Origin: an uncultured Campylobacter sp.
Lineage (GTDB): Bacteria; Campylobacterota; Campylobacteria; Campylobacterales; Campylobacteraceae
Assembly: GCF_938045405.1 (NCBI RefSeq)
Contig: NZ_CALIMW010000013.1
Span: 1 to 6,366 of the forward strand
Length of the DNA stretch: 6,366 nt
Direction of reading: 5' to 3'
Position numbers and translations under genes: made by a program. Shown here in pieces: positions 1-5,559 of this stretch. Positions within the stretch are counted from its first letter, which is position 1; every line of letters starts with the position of its first letter. The notes under the pieces were generated by a model. The model ran no database searches, was not told the origin of the DNA, and worked only from the letters and a program-made list of their open reading frames with translations.

Positions 1-673
1 CGTCATCGCCGTGCAAAACCTGCACGGCTCGGTGCATATCGAGCCTGCGATGCGGCTAGGCGAGCGCATAGACGGGCATTTGATCCAAGGGCACGTCGAT
101 GCTGTAGGCGAAATTTATAAAATTTCAAAGCTTGCAAGTGGCGTCGATTTTTTTATCCGCGCGCCGCTGCACATAGCGCCGCTACTAGCGCCGAAGGGCT
201 CGGTGGCGATCGACGGCGTGAGCCTAACGATCAACGAAGTGCTTGAGGGCGGTGGCACGCACGGGCGAAATTTTAACAGCCAAGGTCTTGACGACGGAAA
301 TTTTACTCGTAAAGAGCTGCGCGGCGCAAATTTTAACGGTGCAAGCTTGCGCGGGCTAAATTCTAGCGGCTCAAATTCCGTTCTCGATCCAAACTCCTTG
401 GGCGCAAACCTAAAGAGCGAAGCGCAAAGCTGCGCCATTCGCCTTACAATCATCCCGCTCACGCTTAAGGATACGCTCTTTGGAACCTACAAAATCGGGC
501 GCCGCGTAAATATCGAGACCGATCTGCTCGCGCGATACGTCGCTGTCCAGCTACGTTTTGCCGGCGGACAGCTCGTCGGTCGTGGCACTGTCGCGGCGCG
601 CGATACGAGCGCCGAAGGCGAGCAAGACGGGCTTTCGTGGGACGCGGTAGATAAAATTTTAAGCCTGTATTAG
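1..673 (+). CDS. ribE: Riboflavin synthase, alpha chain (5'-truncated by window edge), with an internal pentapeptide-repeat insertion
   Basis: This enzyme dismutates two molecules of 6,7-dimethyl-8-ribityllumazine to riboflavin, the last step of riboflavin synthesis in the cytoplasm. The frame is open from base 2, so the true start lies upstream. By comparison with E. coli (213 aa), roughly the first 75 residues are missing. Visible family motifs are the end of the N-terminal barrel with GHLIQGHVD (nt 74-100), the C-barrel motif IDGVSLTINEV (209-241), and, after an interruption, IRLTIIPLTL (437-466) followed by GRRVNIETDLLARYV. In normal enzymes NEV and the IIP-TL strand are only a few residues apart. 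Here about 60 residues (nt 242-430) separate them, including a pentapeptide-repeat run. The C-terminal end (WDAVDKILSLY) looks intact and there is no frameshift, so the gene is probably functional. pgeF follows after 18 nt, probably in the same transcript. The family call is firm; the effect of the insertion is unknown. Confidence 0.93.
   Translation, partial: VIAVQNLHGSVHIEPAMRLGERIDGHLIQGHVDAVGEIYKISKLASGVDFFIRAPLHIAPLLAPKGSVAIDGVSLTINEVLEGGGTHGRNFNSQGLDDGNFTRKELRGANFNGASLRGLNSSGSNSVLDPNSLGANLKSEAQSCAIRLTIIPLTLKDTLFGTYKIGRRVNIETDLLARYVAVQLRFAGGQLVGRGTVAARDTSAEGEQDGLSWDAVDKILSLY
268..387 (+). repeat. Degenerate 30-bp tandem repeat encoding pentapeptide repeats inside ribE
   Basis: AAATTTT starts at 268, 298 and 328, and the variant AAATTCT at 358, giving an exact 30-nt period; AAATTCC at 373 falls on the half period. 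Each 30-nt unit encodes a decapeptide of two pentapeptides, for example NFNSQGLDDG, NFTRKELRGA and NFNGASLRGL. Phe or Leu occupies every fifth residue for six consecutive pentapeptides (codons from 272 to 349), after which the pattern decays to NSSGS-NSVLD. This matches the pentapeptide-repeat pattern A(N/D)(F/L)xx. The period and phase are read directly from the sequence. Whether the segment folds as a small beta-helix is inference. Confidence 0.8.
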
Positions 674-691
674 GGCGCCAAGTAGCGCACG

Positions 692-1417
692 ATGACTAAC
701 ACCGAAATTTGCAGAGAAAATCTTGAGTTTGTATTGGACGGGCACGGAGTGTTGGCGGGCTTTAGCACGCGGCTTGGCGGCGTAAGCGGCGGAGCCTACG
801 CGAGCTTAAATTTAGGGGATCACGTAGGCGACGATCCGCAAAACGTCGCGCAAAATCGCGAAATTTTAGCCGCTGCGCTCGGTATCGCGCCTCGAAATTT
901 AAAATTTATGCGCCAGATCCACTCAAACAAAGTTGAAATTTTACGCGCAGCTAGCGATAAAATCTCGCCCTGCGACGGGCTTGTGACCGATCTGCGCGGC
1001 GCGGCGCTGTGTATGCTGGTAGCGGACTGCTCGCCTGTACTGGTCGCGGACGAGCGGCGCGGAGTGGTTGCCGCGGTGCATGCGGGACGCGCGGGCGTGA
1101 TAGGGCGGATCTGCACCAATGCGATAAATTTGATGAGCGAGCGCTTTGGCTGCGTCGCTGCGGAGCTGAAGGTATTCGTGGGCACGAATATCAAGGCGCG
1201 AAACTACGAACTCGGCGAGCTTGATCTGGGCGAGTTTGAGCGCTACAAAACGCAGGGGCATTTCGATATGAACGCCGCGCTGCGCGACGAGCTCGCAGCT
1301 GCGGGGGTGCGAGAGGTAAAATTTGATCCGCGCTGCACCTTCGAGAGCGAGCGGCATTTTTCTTACCGCAGAGATGGCATCACGGGGCGCTTCTGCGGCT
1401 TTGTGATGAATTTGTGA
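692..1417 (+). CDS. pgeF: Purine nucleoside phosphorylase / laccase-domain protein of the PgeF (YfiH) family
   Basis: The product has 241 aa (E. coli YfiH has 243). Members are cytoplasmic zinc enzymes with purine nucleoside phosphorylase and adenosine deaminase activity; a role in removing wrong peptide-stem residues from peptidoglycan precursors has also been proposed. The conserved signatures are in order: FSTRLGGVS (24-32), MRQIHSNKV with His77, the VADCSPVLVAD segment with Cys113, AAVHAGRAGV with His130, and the C-terminal CTFESERHFSYRRDGITGR. His77, Cys113 and His130 are the expected metal ligands. The usual AGWRG after the third ligand reads AGRAG here, a deviation from the usual consensus. 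The ATG at 692 is the first start after an in-frame stop at 683-685, and only a weak ribosome-binding site precedes it, so coupling with ribE 18 nt upstream is likely. The stop codon lies within an 11-bp tandem duplication. Confidence 0.93.
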   Translation: MTNTEICRENLEFVLDGHGVLAGFSTRLGGVSGGAYASLNLGDHVGDDPQNVAQNREILAAALGIAPRNLKFMRQIHSNKVEILRAASDKISPCDGLVTDLRGAALCMLVADCSPVLVADERRGVVAAVHAGRAGVIGRICTNAINLMSERFGCVAAELKVFVGTNIKARNYELGELDLGEFERYKTQGHFDMNAALRDELAAAGVREVKFDPRCTFESERHFSYRRDGITGRFCGFVMNL

Positions 1418-1421
1418 TGAA
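1400..1421 (+). repeat. Perfect 11-bp tandem duplication across the pgeF stop codon
   Basis: TTTGTGATGAA occurs at 1400-1410 and immediately again at 1411-1421. Because 11 is not a multiple of three, the second copy is read in another frame and supplies the TGA stop at 1415-1417. With one copy removed the protein would end ...GFVMNKLCR instead of ...GFVMNL. It lies beyond the conserved YRRDG-TGR motif, so the enzyme should tolerate it. Confidence 0.85.
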
Positions 1422-1622
1422 TAAACTATGCCGATGAAAAGCAGAAATAGGATATAAAATTTCTGCGCGAGGTTACCTGAATTTTATGAAACTCTATAAA
1501 ATTTGACGTAGAGGCGCTGTAAAACGAAGCGGCGAAAAAGAGGTGAGATTGCGGCGTGACATCGCGGTCAAGAAAGCCAAAAAACGTAAAATTTACAAAA
1601 AATCCAAAGCAAAGTAGAAAAT
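1422..1622. other. Non-coding spacer between pgeF and iadA, with weak promoter candidates
   Basis: About 200 nt with no convincing gene. It is AT-richer than its flanks and contains three AAATTT hexamers. TATAAA occurs at 1453-1458 and 1495-1500, either of which could be the -10 of an iadA promoter, but neither has a clear upstream element. An open stretch from 1507 to 1617 encodes a strongly basic, lysine-rich tail but has only a GTG (1543) as possible start. I see no tRNA or other structured RNA apart from the hairpin listed separately. Confidence 0.4.
1441..1466. terminator. Inverted repeat downstream of pgeF, possible weak terminator
   Basis: GCAGAAAT (1441-1448) pairs perfectly with ATTTCTGC (1459-1466) around a 10-nt loop, giving an 8-bp stem. 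It begins 24 nt after the pgeF stop, where a ribE-pgeF terminator would be expected. No T run follows it on the + strand. On the - strand it would be followed by TTTT, but no - strand gene leads into it. A terminator role is therefore only tentative. Confidence 0.3.
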
Positions 1623-2762
1623 ATGCTGTTACTTAAAAATGCCGATCTATACGCGCCGGAGCACATCGGCAGGAGCGACGTTTTGCTCGGCGGAGGTAAA
1701 ATTTTGGCCGTTTCTAAGGGGCTTGATTTTCGAGTCGATGGGCTTGAAATTTACGATCTAGAGGGCAAAATTTTAGCACCCGGTCTCATTGACCAACACG
1801 TGCACATCACGGGCGGTGGTGGCGAGGCGGGTTATCACTCGCGCACGCCCGAAATAACGCTATCTGGGATCATCCGCTACGGCACGACGACGGTCGTAGG
1901 CACGCTGGGCACAGACGGGTGCACGAGGAGCTTAGAGAATCTCTATTCAAAGGCCAAGGCGCTCGAATACGAGGGCATCTCGACCTTCATCCATACGGGC
2001 TCTTACGCGCTGCCTAGCGTCACATTTACGGGCTCCGTCACGCGCGATCTGGTCCTCATCGACAAGGTCATCGGCTGTAAGATCGCGATGAGCGACAACC
2101 GCGGCAGCTACCCGACCTATCAGGAGCTCATCAAGACCCTGACGCAGATCCGCATCGGTGGCATGATCTCGAAAAAAGGCGGCGTGCTGCATATGCATAT
2201 GGGCGGGCTTGCGGATAAATTTGACCTGATTTTTAGCGTGATCAAGGATTATTCGTTCCCGATTAATTACTTTTCGCCGACGCACTGCGCGCGGACGAAG
2301 GAGCTCTTTGACGAGGCGATCAAATTTCAAAAAATGGGTGGCTACATCGATATCACGAGCGGCGGAAGTAAATTCGCCCCGCTTCACGAAGCTATCGCCT
2401 ACGGGCTTGCTAACGGGCTAAATTTAGAGCGTCTAACGATGAGCTCGGATGGCAACGGCAGCGTGCCTAGATTTGACGAAAACGGTGCGCTGGTTGGCTA
2501 CGGCTGTGCTTCGTGCGAGACGAATTTAGAGGTCTTGCAAGCCTGCGTGAAAAATAAAATCCTAACCGTCCCGCAAGCGCTAAGCATGATGGGCAAAAAC
2601 GTCGCAAAATACCTAAATCTAAGCGGCAAGGGCGAGATAAAAGTAGGCTTTGATGCCGATTTTGCGGTATTTGACGAAGCTCTAAACCTAGATAGCGTGA
2701 TCGCGAAAGGGGAGTTTTGCGTGAAAGAGGGCAAGCTCGTGAAAAAGGGATTTTTCGAGTGA
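1623..2762 (+). CDS. iadA: Isoaspartyl dipeptidase (beta-aspartyl-peptidase), peptidase family M38
   Basis: This cytoplasmic binuclear zinc enzyme hydrolyses dipeptides with an isoaspartyl (beta-Asp) linkage, clearing damaged-protein fragments. The protein has 379 aa (E. coli IadA, 390) and follows the amidohydrolase layout. All ligands are visible at a constant offset of -9 from E. coli: His59 and His61 in DQHVH, Glu68 in GGGGEAG, Tyr128 in the TGSY segment, the carbamylated-lysine position Lys153 in GCKIAMSD, His192 in HMHMGG, His221 in SPTHCAR, and Asp276 in SSDGNGS. Substrate-binding Arg160, Arg224 and Ser280 are also kept. The ATG at 1623 gives an N-terminus (LLLKNADLYAPEH) matching the family. 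An in-frame stop at 1587-1589 and no intervening ATG exclude a longer form. The Shine-Dalgarno is poor. Non-coding gaps on both sides suggest a monocistronic unit. The function call is strong; physiological substrates are not shown. Confidence 0.95.
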   Translation: MLLLKNADLYAPEHIGRSDVLLGGGKILAVSKGLDFRVDGLEIYDLEGKILAPGLIDQHVHITGGGGEAGYHSRTPEITLSGIIRYGTTTVVGTLGTDGCTRSLENLYSKAKALEYEGISTFIHTGSYALPSVTFTGSVTRDLVLIDKVIGCKIAMSDNRGSYPTYQELIKTLTQIRIGGMISKKGGVLHMHMGGLADKFDLIFSVIKDYSFPINYFSPTHCARTKELFDEAIKFQKMGGYIDITSGGSKFAPLHEAIAYGLANGLNLERLTMSSDGNGSVPRFDENGALVGYGCASCETNLEVLQACVKNKILTVPQALSMMGKNVAKYLNLSGKGEIKVGFDADFAVFDEALNLDSVIAKGEFCVKEGKLVKKGFFE

Positions 2763-2783
2763 AATTTGAAGCAGATGCCGCTT

Positions 2784-2804
2784 TTTAAATTCGGCGAATT
2801 TAAA
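2784..2804. terminator. AT-rich perfect palindrome after iadA, putative bidirectional terminator or binding site
   Basis: TTTAAATTC (2784-2792) and GAATTTAAA (2796-2804) form a perfect 9-bp stem around a GGC loop, starting 21 nt after the iadA stop. T runs flank it on the left (2782-2786), and a short TTT follows on the right. The position suits an iadA terminator but the stem is AT-rich and weak. A protein operator is the alternative reading. Confidence 0.35.
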
Positions 2805-2892
2805 TTTGACGAATAATCTTGCTCTCTACCTTTGCAGCCGTCTCATCTTTGCGGCGTAAAATTTAACCGCGCCGAGGTATTGGATTATATTA

Positions 2893-2927
2893 AATTTAGC
2901 TTTAATTTAGCTATTTTTAAATATAAT
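2893..2927 (+). promoter_or_regulatory. Strong Campylobacter-type sigma70 promoter for rpsB-tsf
   Basis: A perfect extended -10, TTTTTAAATATAAT, ends at 2927, with TATAAT at 2922-2927. No TTGACA-like -35 is visible. Instead the DNA upstream is phased: AATTTAGCT occurs at 2893-2901 and again at 2904-2912, an 11-bp step, followed by a T run at 2914-2918. This matches the periodic AT-rich upstream signal described for Campylobacter vegetative promoters. Transcription would start near 2934, leaving a leader of about 110 nt before rpsB. Confidence 0.8.
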
Positions 2928-2933
2928 CCCAGC

Positions 2934-3043
2934 TTCAATTCACACACACCAATCCTAAAATTTGGTTGCGTTTGTTAAAAACAAATGTTAATGGGTGTGG
3001 AGGAGAAACCTAAATTTCGGGGCAACCCACAAGGAGAAAACTC
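2934..3043 (+). promoter_or_regulatory. Structured 5' leader of rpsB, candidate S2 autoregulatory element
   Basis: Several pairings can be read. CACACC (2945-2950) pairs with GGTGTG (2994-2999). Inside it, TTTGTT (2971-2976) pairs with AACAAA (2980-2985), extended by G-T, C-G and G-T pairs at 2968-2970/2986-2988. A competing pairing joins TGGGT (2992-2996) to ACCCA (3025-3029), and a small GGG-GCAA-CCC tetraloop hairpin sits at 3019-3028. Two Shine-Dalgarno-like sites occur: GGAGGAG at 2999-3005, with no start codon near it, and AAGGAG at 3031-3036, which serves rpsB. In E. coli the rpsB-tsf leader mediates S2 feedback control. The same role here is inferred from position and structure only. 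Confidence 0.5.
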
Positions 3044-3841
3044 ATGGTAACAATGAGAGATTTGCTAGAGTGCGGCGTTCATTTCGGACACCAAACACGC
3101 AGATGGAATCCGAAGATGAAAAAATTCATTTTTGGCGAGCGCAAAGGTATCTACATCATAGATCTACAAAAAACTATCCGCTACTTCCGCTACACTTATA
3201 ATATCGTACGCGACGCGGCTGCAGAGGGCAAGACGATACTTTTCGTAGGCACCAAAAAACAAGCCGGCGCGACGCTAAAAGAGTACGCCGAAAAATGCGG
3301 CATGCCTTATGTAAGCCACAGATGGCTAGGCGGCATGCTGACGAATTTTTCTACCATCAAGCAATCGATCCGCAAGCTCGAAGTAATCGAGACTATGGAA
3401 GAGGACGGCTCGATAAATTTACTAACCAAAAAAGAGGCGCTAATGCTTCGCCGCAAAAAAGAGAAGCTCGAGCTTTATCTAGGCGGCATTCGCAATATGA
3501 AGGGCTTGCCTGATATGATCTTCGTCATCGACGTTGTAAAAGAAAAGATCGCCGTAGCGGAAGCCAACCGCCTAAAAATGCCGGTTATCGCGCCTTTGGA
3601 TACAAACTGCGATCCGGACGTAGTCGATTTCCCGATACCTGGCAACGACGATGCGATCCGCTCGGTTCAGCTTTTCTGCCAAGAGATGGCTGAGGCGATC
3701 AACGAAGGCAAGGCACTTCGCGATCAAGACGCAAGCGAGGATGTCGAGCAGAGCGAAGCCGTCAGCGACGAGGAGAAAGAGGAAGTCGTAGCCGAGGCGA
3801 TGAGCGAAGAGGATTTTGACGTAAGCGAGGACGAAGAGTAA
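3044..3841 (+). CDS. rpsB: 30S ribosomal protein S2 with a long acidic C-terminal tail
   Basis: S2 is a late-assembling small-subunit protein near the 30S neck that helps recruit S1. The 265-aa product begins MVTMRDLLECGVHFGHQTRRWNPKMKKFIFGERKGIYIIDLQKT, the classical S2 N-terminus; it continues with LFVGTKKQA (67-75), the SHRWLGGMLTNF block (91-102), the LGGIRNMKGLPD block (146-157), and PVIAPLDTNCDPD (180-192). E. coli S2 has 241 aa. The extra length is a tail (about 226-265) made almost entirely of Asp, Glu, Ser, Ala and Val, with one Lys. The ATG at 3044 has AAGGAG seven bases before it. The stop (3839-3841) overlaps the tsf ATG as TAATG, giving tight translational coupling. Only one AAATTT occurs in the gene, fewer than in most neighbours, which fits strong constraint on a highly expressed gene. 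Confidence 0.99.
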   Translation: MVTMRDLLECGVHFGHQTRRWNPKMKKFIFGERKGIYIIDLQKTIRYFRYTYNIVRDAAAEGKTILFVGTKKQAGATLKEYAEKCGMPYVSHRWLGGMLTNFSTIKQSIRKLEVIETMEEDGSINLLTKKEALMLRRKKEKLELYLGGIRNMKGLPDMIFVIDVVKEKIAVAEANRLKMPVIAPLDTNCDPDVVDFPIPGNDDAIRSVQLFCQEMAEAINEGKALRDQDASEDVEQSEAVSDEEKEEVVAEAMSEEDFDVSEDEE

Positions 3842-4905
3842 TGGAAATCAGCGCGCAAATGGTAAAAGAGCTCCGCGAAAGCACCGGAGCGGGGATGATG
3901 GACTGCAAAAAGGCTTTGGTTGAAACAGACGGCGATATGGATAAAGCCGTCGATCTGCTTCGCGAAAAGGGTCTCGGAAAAGCTGCTAAAAAAGCCGACC
4001 GCCTAGCTAGCGAGGGTCTAGTGAGCGTCGAAGTGAGCGCGGATCATAAGATCGCCACGATAAGCGAGATAAATTCCGAAACCGACTTTGTAGCTAAAAA
4101 TCAAAATTTTATAAATTTAGTTAAAAATACCACTCTACATATCCAAAGTAAGGGCATTAGCAGCATTGATGAGCTAAATTCCAGCATCATCGACGGCGTT
4201 AAATTTGATGAGCATCTAAAAAGCCAGATCGCTACGATCGGCGAAAATTTGGTCGTTAGAAGATTTGAGACGATTAAGGCGGGCGCAAACGGAGTAGTAA
4301 ACGGCTACCTGCACTCAAACGGCCGCGTAGGCGTAATCATCGCAGCAGCTTGTGACAGCGAGCGAACTGCGGAGGGTGCGAAGGAGCTTATAAAAAATCT
4401 CTGCATGCATGCAGCCGCGATGAAACCTCAGGTTATCAGCTATAAAGAGCTTGATCCCGATTTTATCGAAAAAGAATTTTTAGCTCTTAAAGGTGAGTTT
4501 GAGAAGGAAAATGAGGAGTTTGTGCGCTTGGGCAAGCCCCTTCATAAGATCCCGCAGTTTGGCTCGCGCGCGCATCTAAGCGATGAAATTTTAGCCAAAG
4601 AGATCGAAGCTTTAAAAGACGAGCTTCGCAAGCAAAATAAACCTGAAAAAATTTGGGATAAAATTTTACCGGGCCAGATCGATCGCTTCATCGCCGACAA
4701 TACCCAGATCGATCAGCGCCTCACGCTGTTAGGGCAATTTTACGTAATGGACGATAAGAAAACCGTCGAGCAGGTTATCGAGGAAGAAGCTAAAAAACTA
4801 GGTGGCAAGATCGAGATCGTAAAATACGTCCGCTTTGAGGTGGGCGAAGGCCTAGAGAAAAAGAGCGAAGACTTTGCTGCCGAAGTAGCGGCTCAAATCG
4901 GCTAA
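3841..4905 (+). CDS. tsf: Elongation factor Ts, large epsilonproteobacterial form
   Basis: EF-Ts is the nucleotide-exchange factor that releases GDP from EF-Tu. The 354-aa protein opens with the UBA-like domain: MVKELRESTGAGMMDCKKAL (7-26), then the KAVDLLREKG segment. It has the EF-Tu-contacting TDFVAKN motif at 81-87. E. coli EF-Ts has 283 aa. The extra length is mostly in the second half, around residues 220-320, with a charged helical stretch (KEIEALKDELRKQNKPEKIWDKILPG) and then IDRFIADNTQIDQRLTLLGQFY, a normal conserved segment. This longer form is, from memory, usual for Campylobacter. The start overlaps the rpsB stop by one base. The next gene begins two bases after the stop, and no terminator is visible between them, so rpsB, tsf and the ABC gene probably share a transcript. 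Confidence 0.99.
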   Translation: MEISAQMVKELRESTGAGMMDCKKALVETDGDMDKAVDLLREKGLGKAAKKADRLASEGLVSVEVSADHKIATISEINSETDFVAKNQNFINLVKNTTLHIQSKGISSIDELNSSIIDGVKFDEHLKSQIATIGENLVVRRFETIKAGANGVVNGYLHSNGRVGVIIAAACDSERTAEGAKELIKNLCMHAAAMKPQVISYKELDPDFIEKEFLALKGEFEKENEEFVRLGKPLHKIPQFGSRAHLSDEILAKEIEALKDELRKQNKPEKIWDKILPGQIDRFIADNTQIDQRLTLLGQFYVMDDKKTVEQVIEEEAKKLGGKIEIVKYVRFEVGEGLEKKSEDFAAEVAAQIG

Positions 4906-4907
4906 AT

Positions 4908-5549
4908 ATGGAACTTCTAAAGGGCGTAAATCTTACTCACGCGTATGATTATACGCTCTTTGAAAATGTAAGCTTAAGCGCCCAAGAGGGCGAGAGTATC
5001 GCTATTTTGGGCGTTAGCGGCTGCGGCAAATCGACCCTGCTTCATATTTTATGCACGCTCTTAAAACCGAACTCGGGCGAGGTAATCTATAACGGGCGCA
5101 GTATTTACGAACTAAACTCCGATGAGAGACTTAAAGTCCGCCGCAACGACTTTGGCATAATATTTCAATCCCACTACCTTTTTAAGGGCTTCTCCTCTGG
5201 CGAAAATATTGAACTTGCCGCCAAACTTACGAATAATGCGATAGATGATGGAATTTTAAAAAAGCTTCAGATCGAACATACTTTAAAGCAAGGCGTGGGC
5301 GAGCTTAGCGGCGGGCAGCAGCAACGCGTGAGCATCGCCCGTATACTTTGCAAAAAGCCGCGCATAATCTTTGCCGATGAGCCTACTGGAAATTTAGATA
5401 AAGATACCGCAAACGAGGTCATGGGCGTGATTTTTGATTACGTAAAATCCAGTCGTGGCGCGCTCGTGCTCGTGACCCACGATGAGAATTTAGCGCAAAA
5501 ATGCTGCAAAGTTTATCGCCTAAATAACCGAAATTTAGCGCAAATATAA
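4908..5549 (+). CDS. ABC transporter ATP-binding protein, LolD/MacB-like family
   Basis: The 213-aa product is a complete ABC ATPase: Walker A GVSGCGKST (35-43), Q-loop FQS with Gln87, signature LSGGQQQR (133-140), Walker B IIFADEPTGNLD with Asp157-Glu158, and H-loop His191 in VTHDE. The DEPTGNLD wording and small size place it with the LolD/FtsE/MacB-type ATPases, which drive lipoprotein release, division complexes or mechanotransmission rather than solute uptake. No permease gene lies beside it in this window, so its membrane partner must be encoded elsewhere. The ATG is two bases after the tsf stop, with no separate promoter or clear Shine-Dalgarno, so its translation is probably coupled to tsf. 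A similar ABC ATPase gene next to tsf is known from C. jejuni (Cj1180c, from memory). Lipoprotein sorting (LolD) is the likeliest role but is not proven. Confidence 0.9.
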   Translation: MELLKGVNLTHAYDYTLFENVSLSAQEGESIAILGVSGCGKSTLLHILCTLLKPNSGEVIYNGRSIYELNSDERLKVRRNDFGIIFQSHYLFKGFSSGENIELAAKLTNNAIDDGILKKLQIEHTLKQGVGELSGGQQQRVSIARILCKKPRIIFADEPTGNLDKDTANEVMGVIFDYVKSSRGALVLVTHDENLAQKCCKVYRLNNRNLAQI

Positions 5550-5559
5550 GCAATTAATA

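Noticed and set aside
115..462. Open frame on the - strand across the ribE insertion
   Set aside because: It is opposite a clearly recognised gene, has a low-complexity composition that mirrors the repeat, and shows no family motifs.
820..1357. Two long - strand open frames opposite pgeF, and a + strand frame at 1009-1224
   Set aside because: pgeF carries all its family motifs in its own frame; the others are by-products of GC-rich codon use.
2187..2200. CATATGCATATG in iadA
   Set aside because: It encodes the His-Met-His-Met next to the metal ligand, so protein constraint explains it.
1947..2734. - strand open frames opposite iadA
   Set aside because: iadA has every catalytic residue in frame; the opposite strand shows no motif, promoter or ribosome-binding site.
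2775..2816. Thirteen-codon ORF (MPLFKFGEFKFDE) after iadA
   Set aside because: Too short, no ribosome-binding site, and its content is explained by the AAATTT word and the palindrome.
2995..3201. + strand frame overlapping the start of rpsB
   Set aside because: It runs out of frame through conserved rpsB sequence, so it is a shadow.
4401..4414. 14-bp perfect palindrome CTGCATGCATGCAG in tsf
   Set aside because: It lies in a conserved coding stretch (LCMHAA) and is well explained by codon choice; no second copy or context suggests a site.
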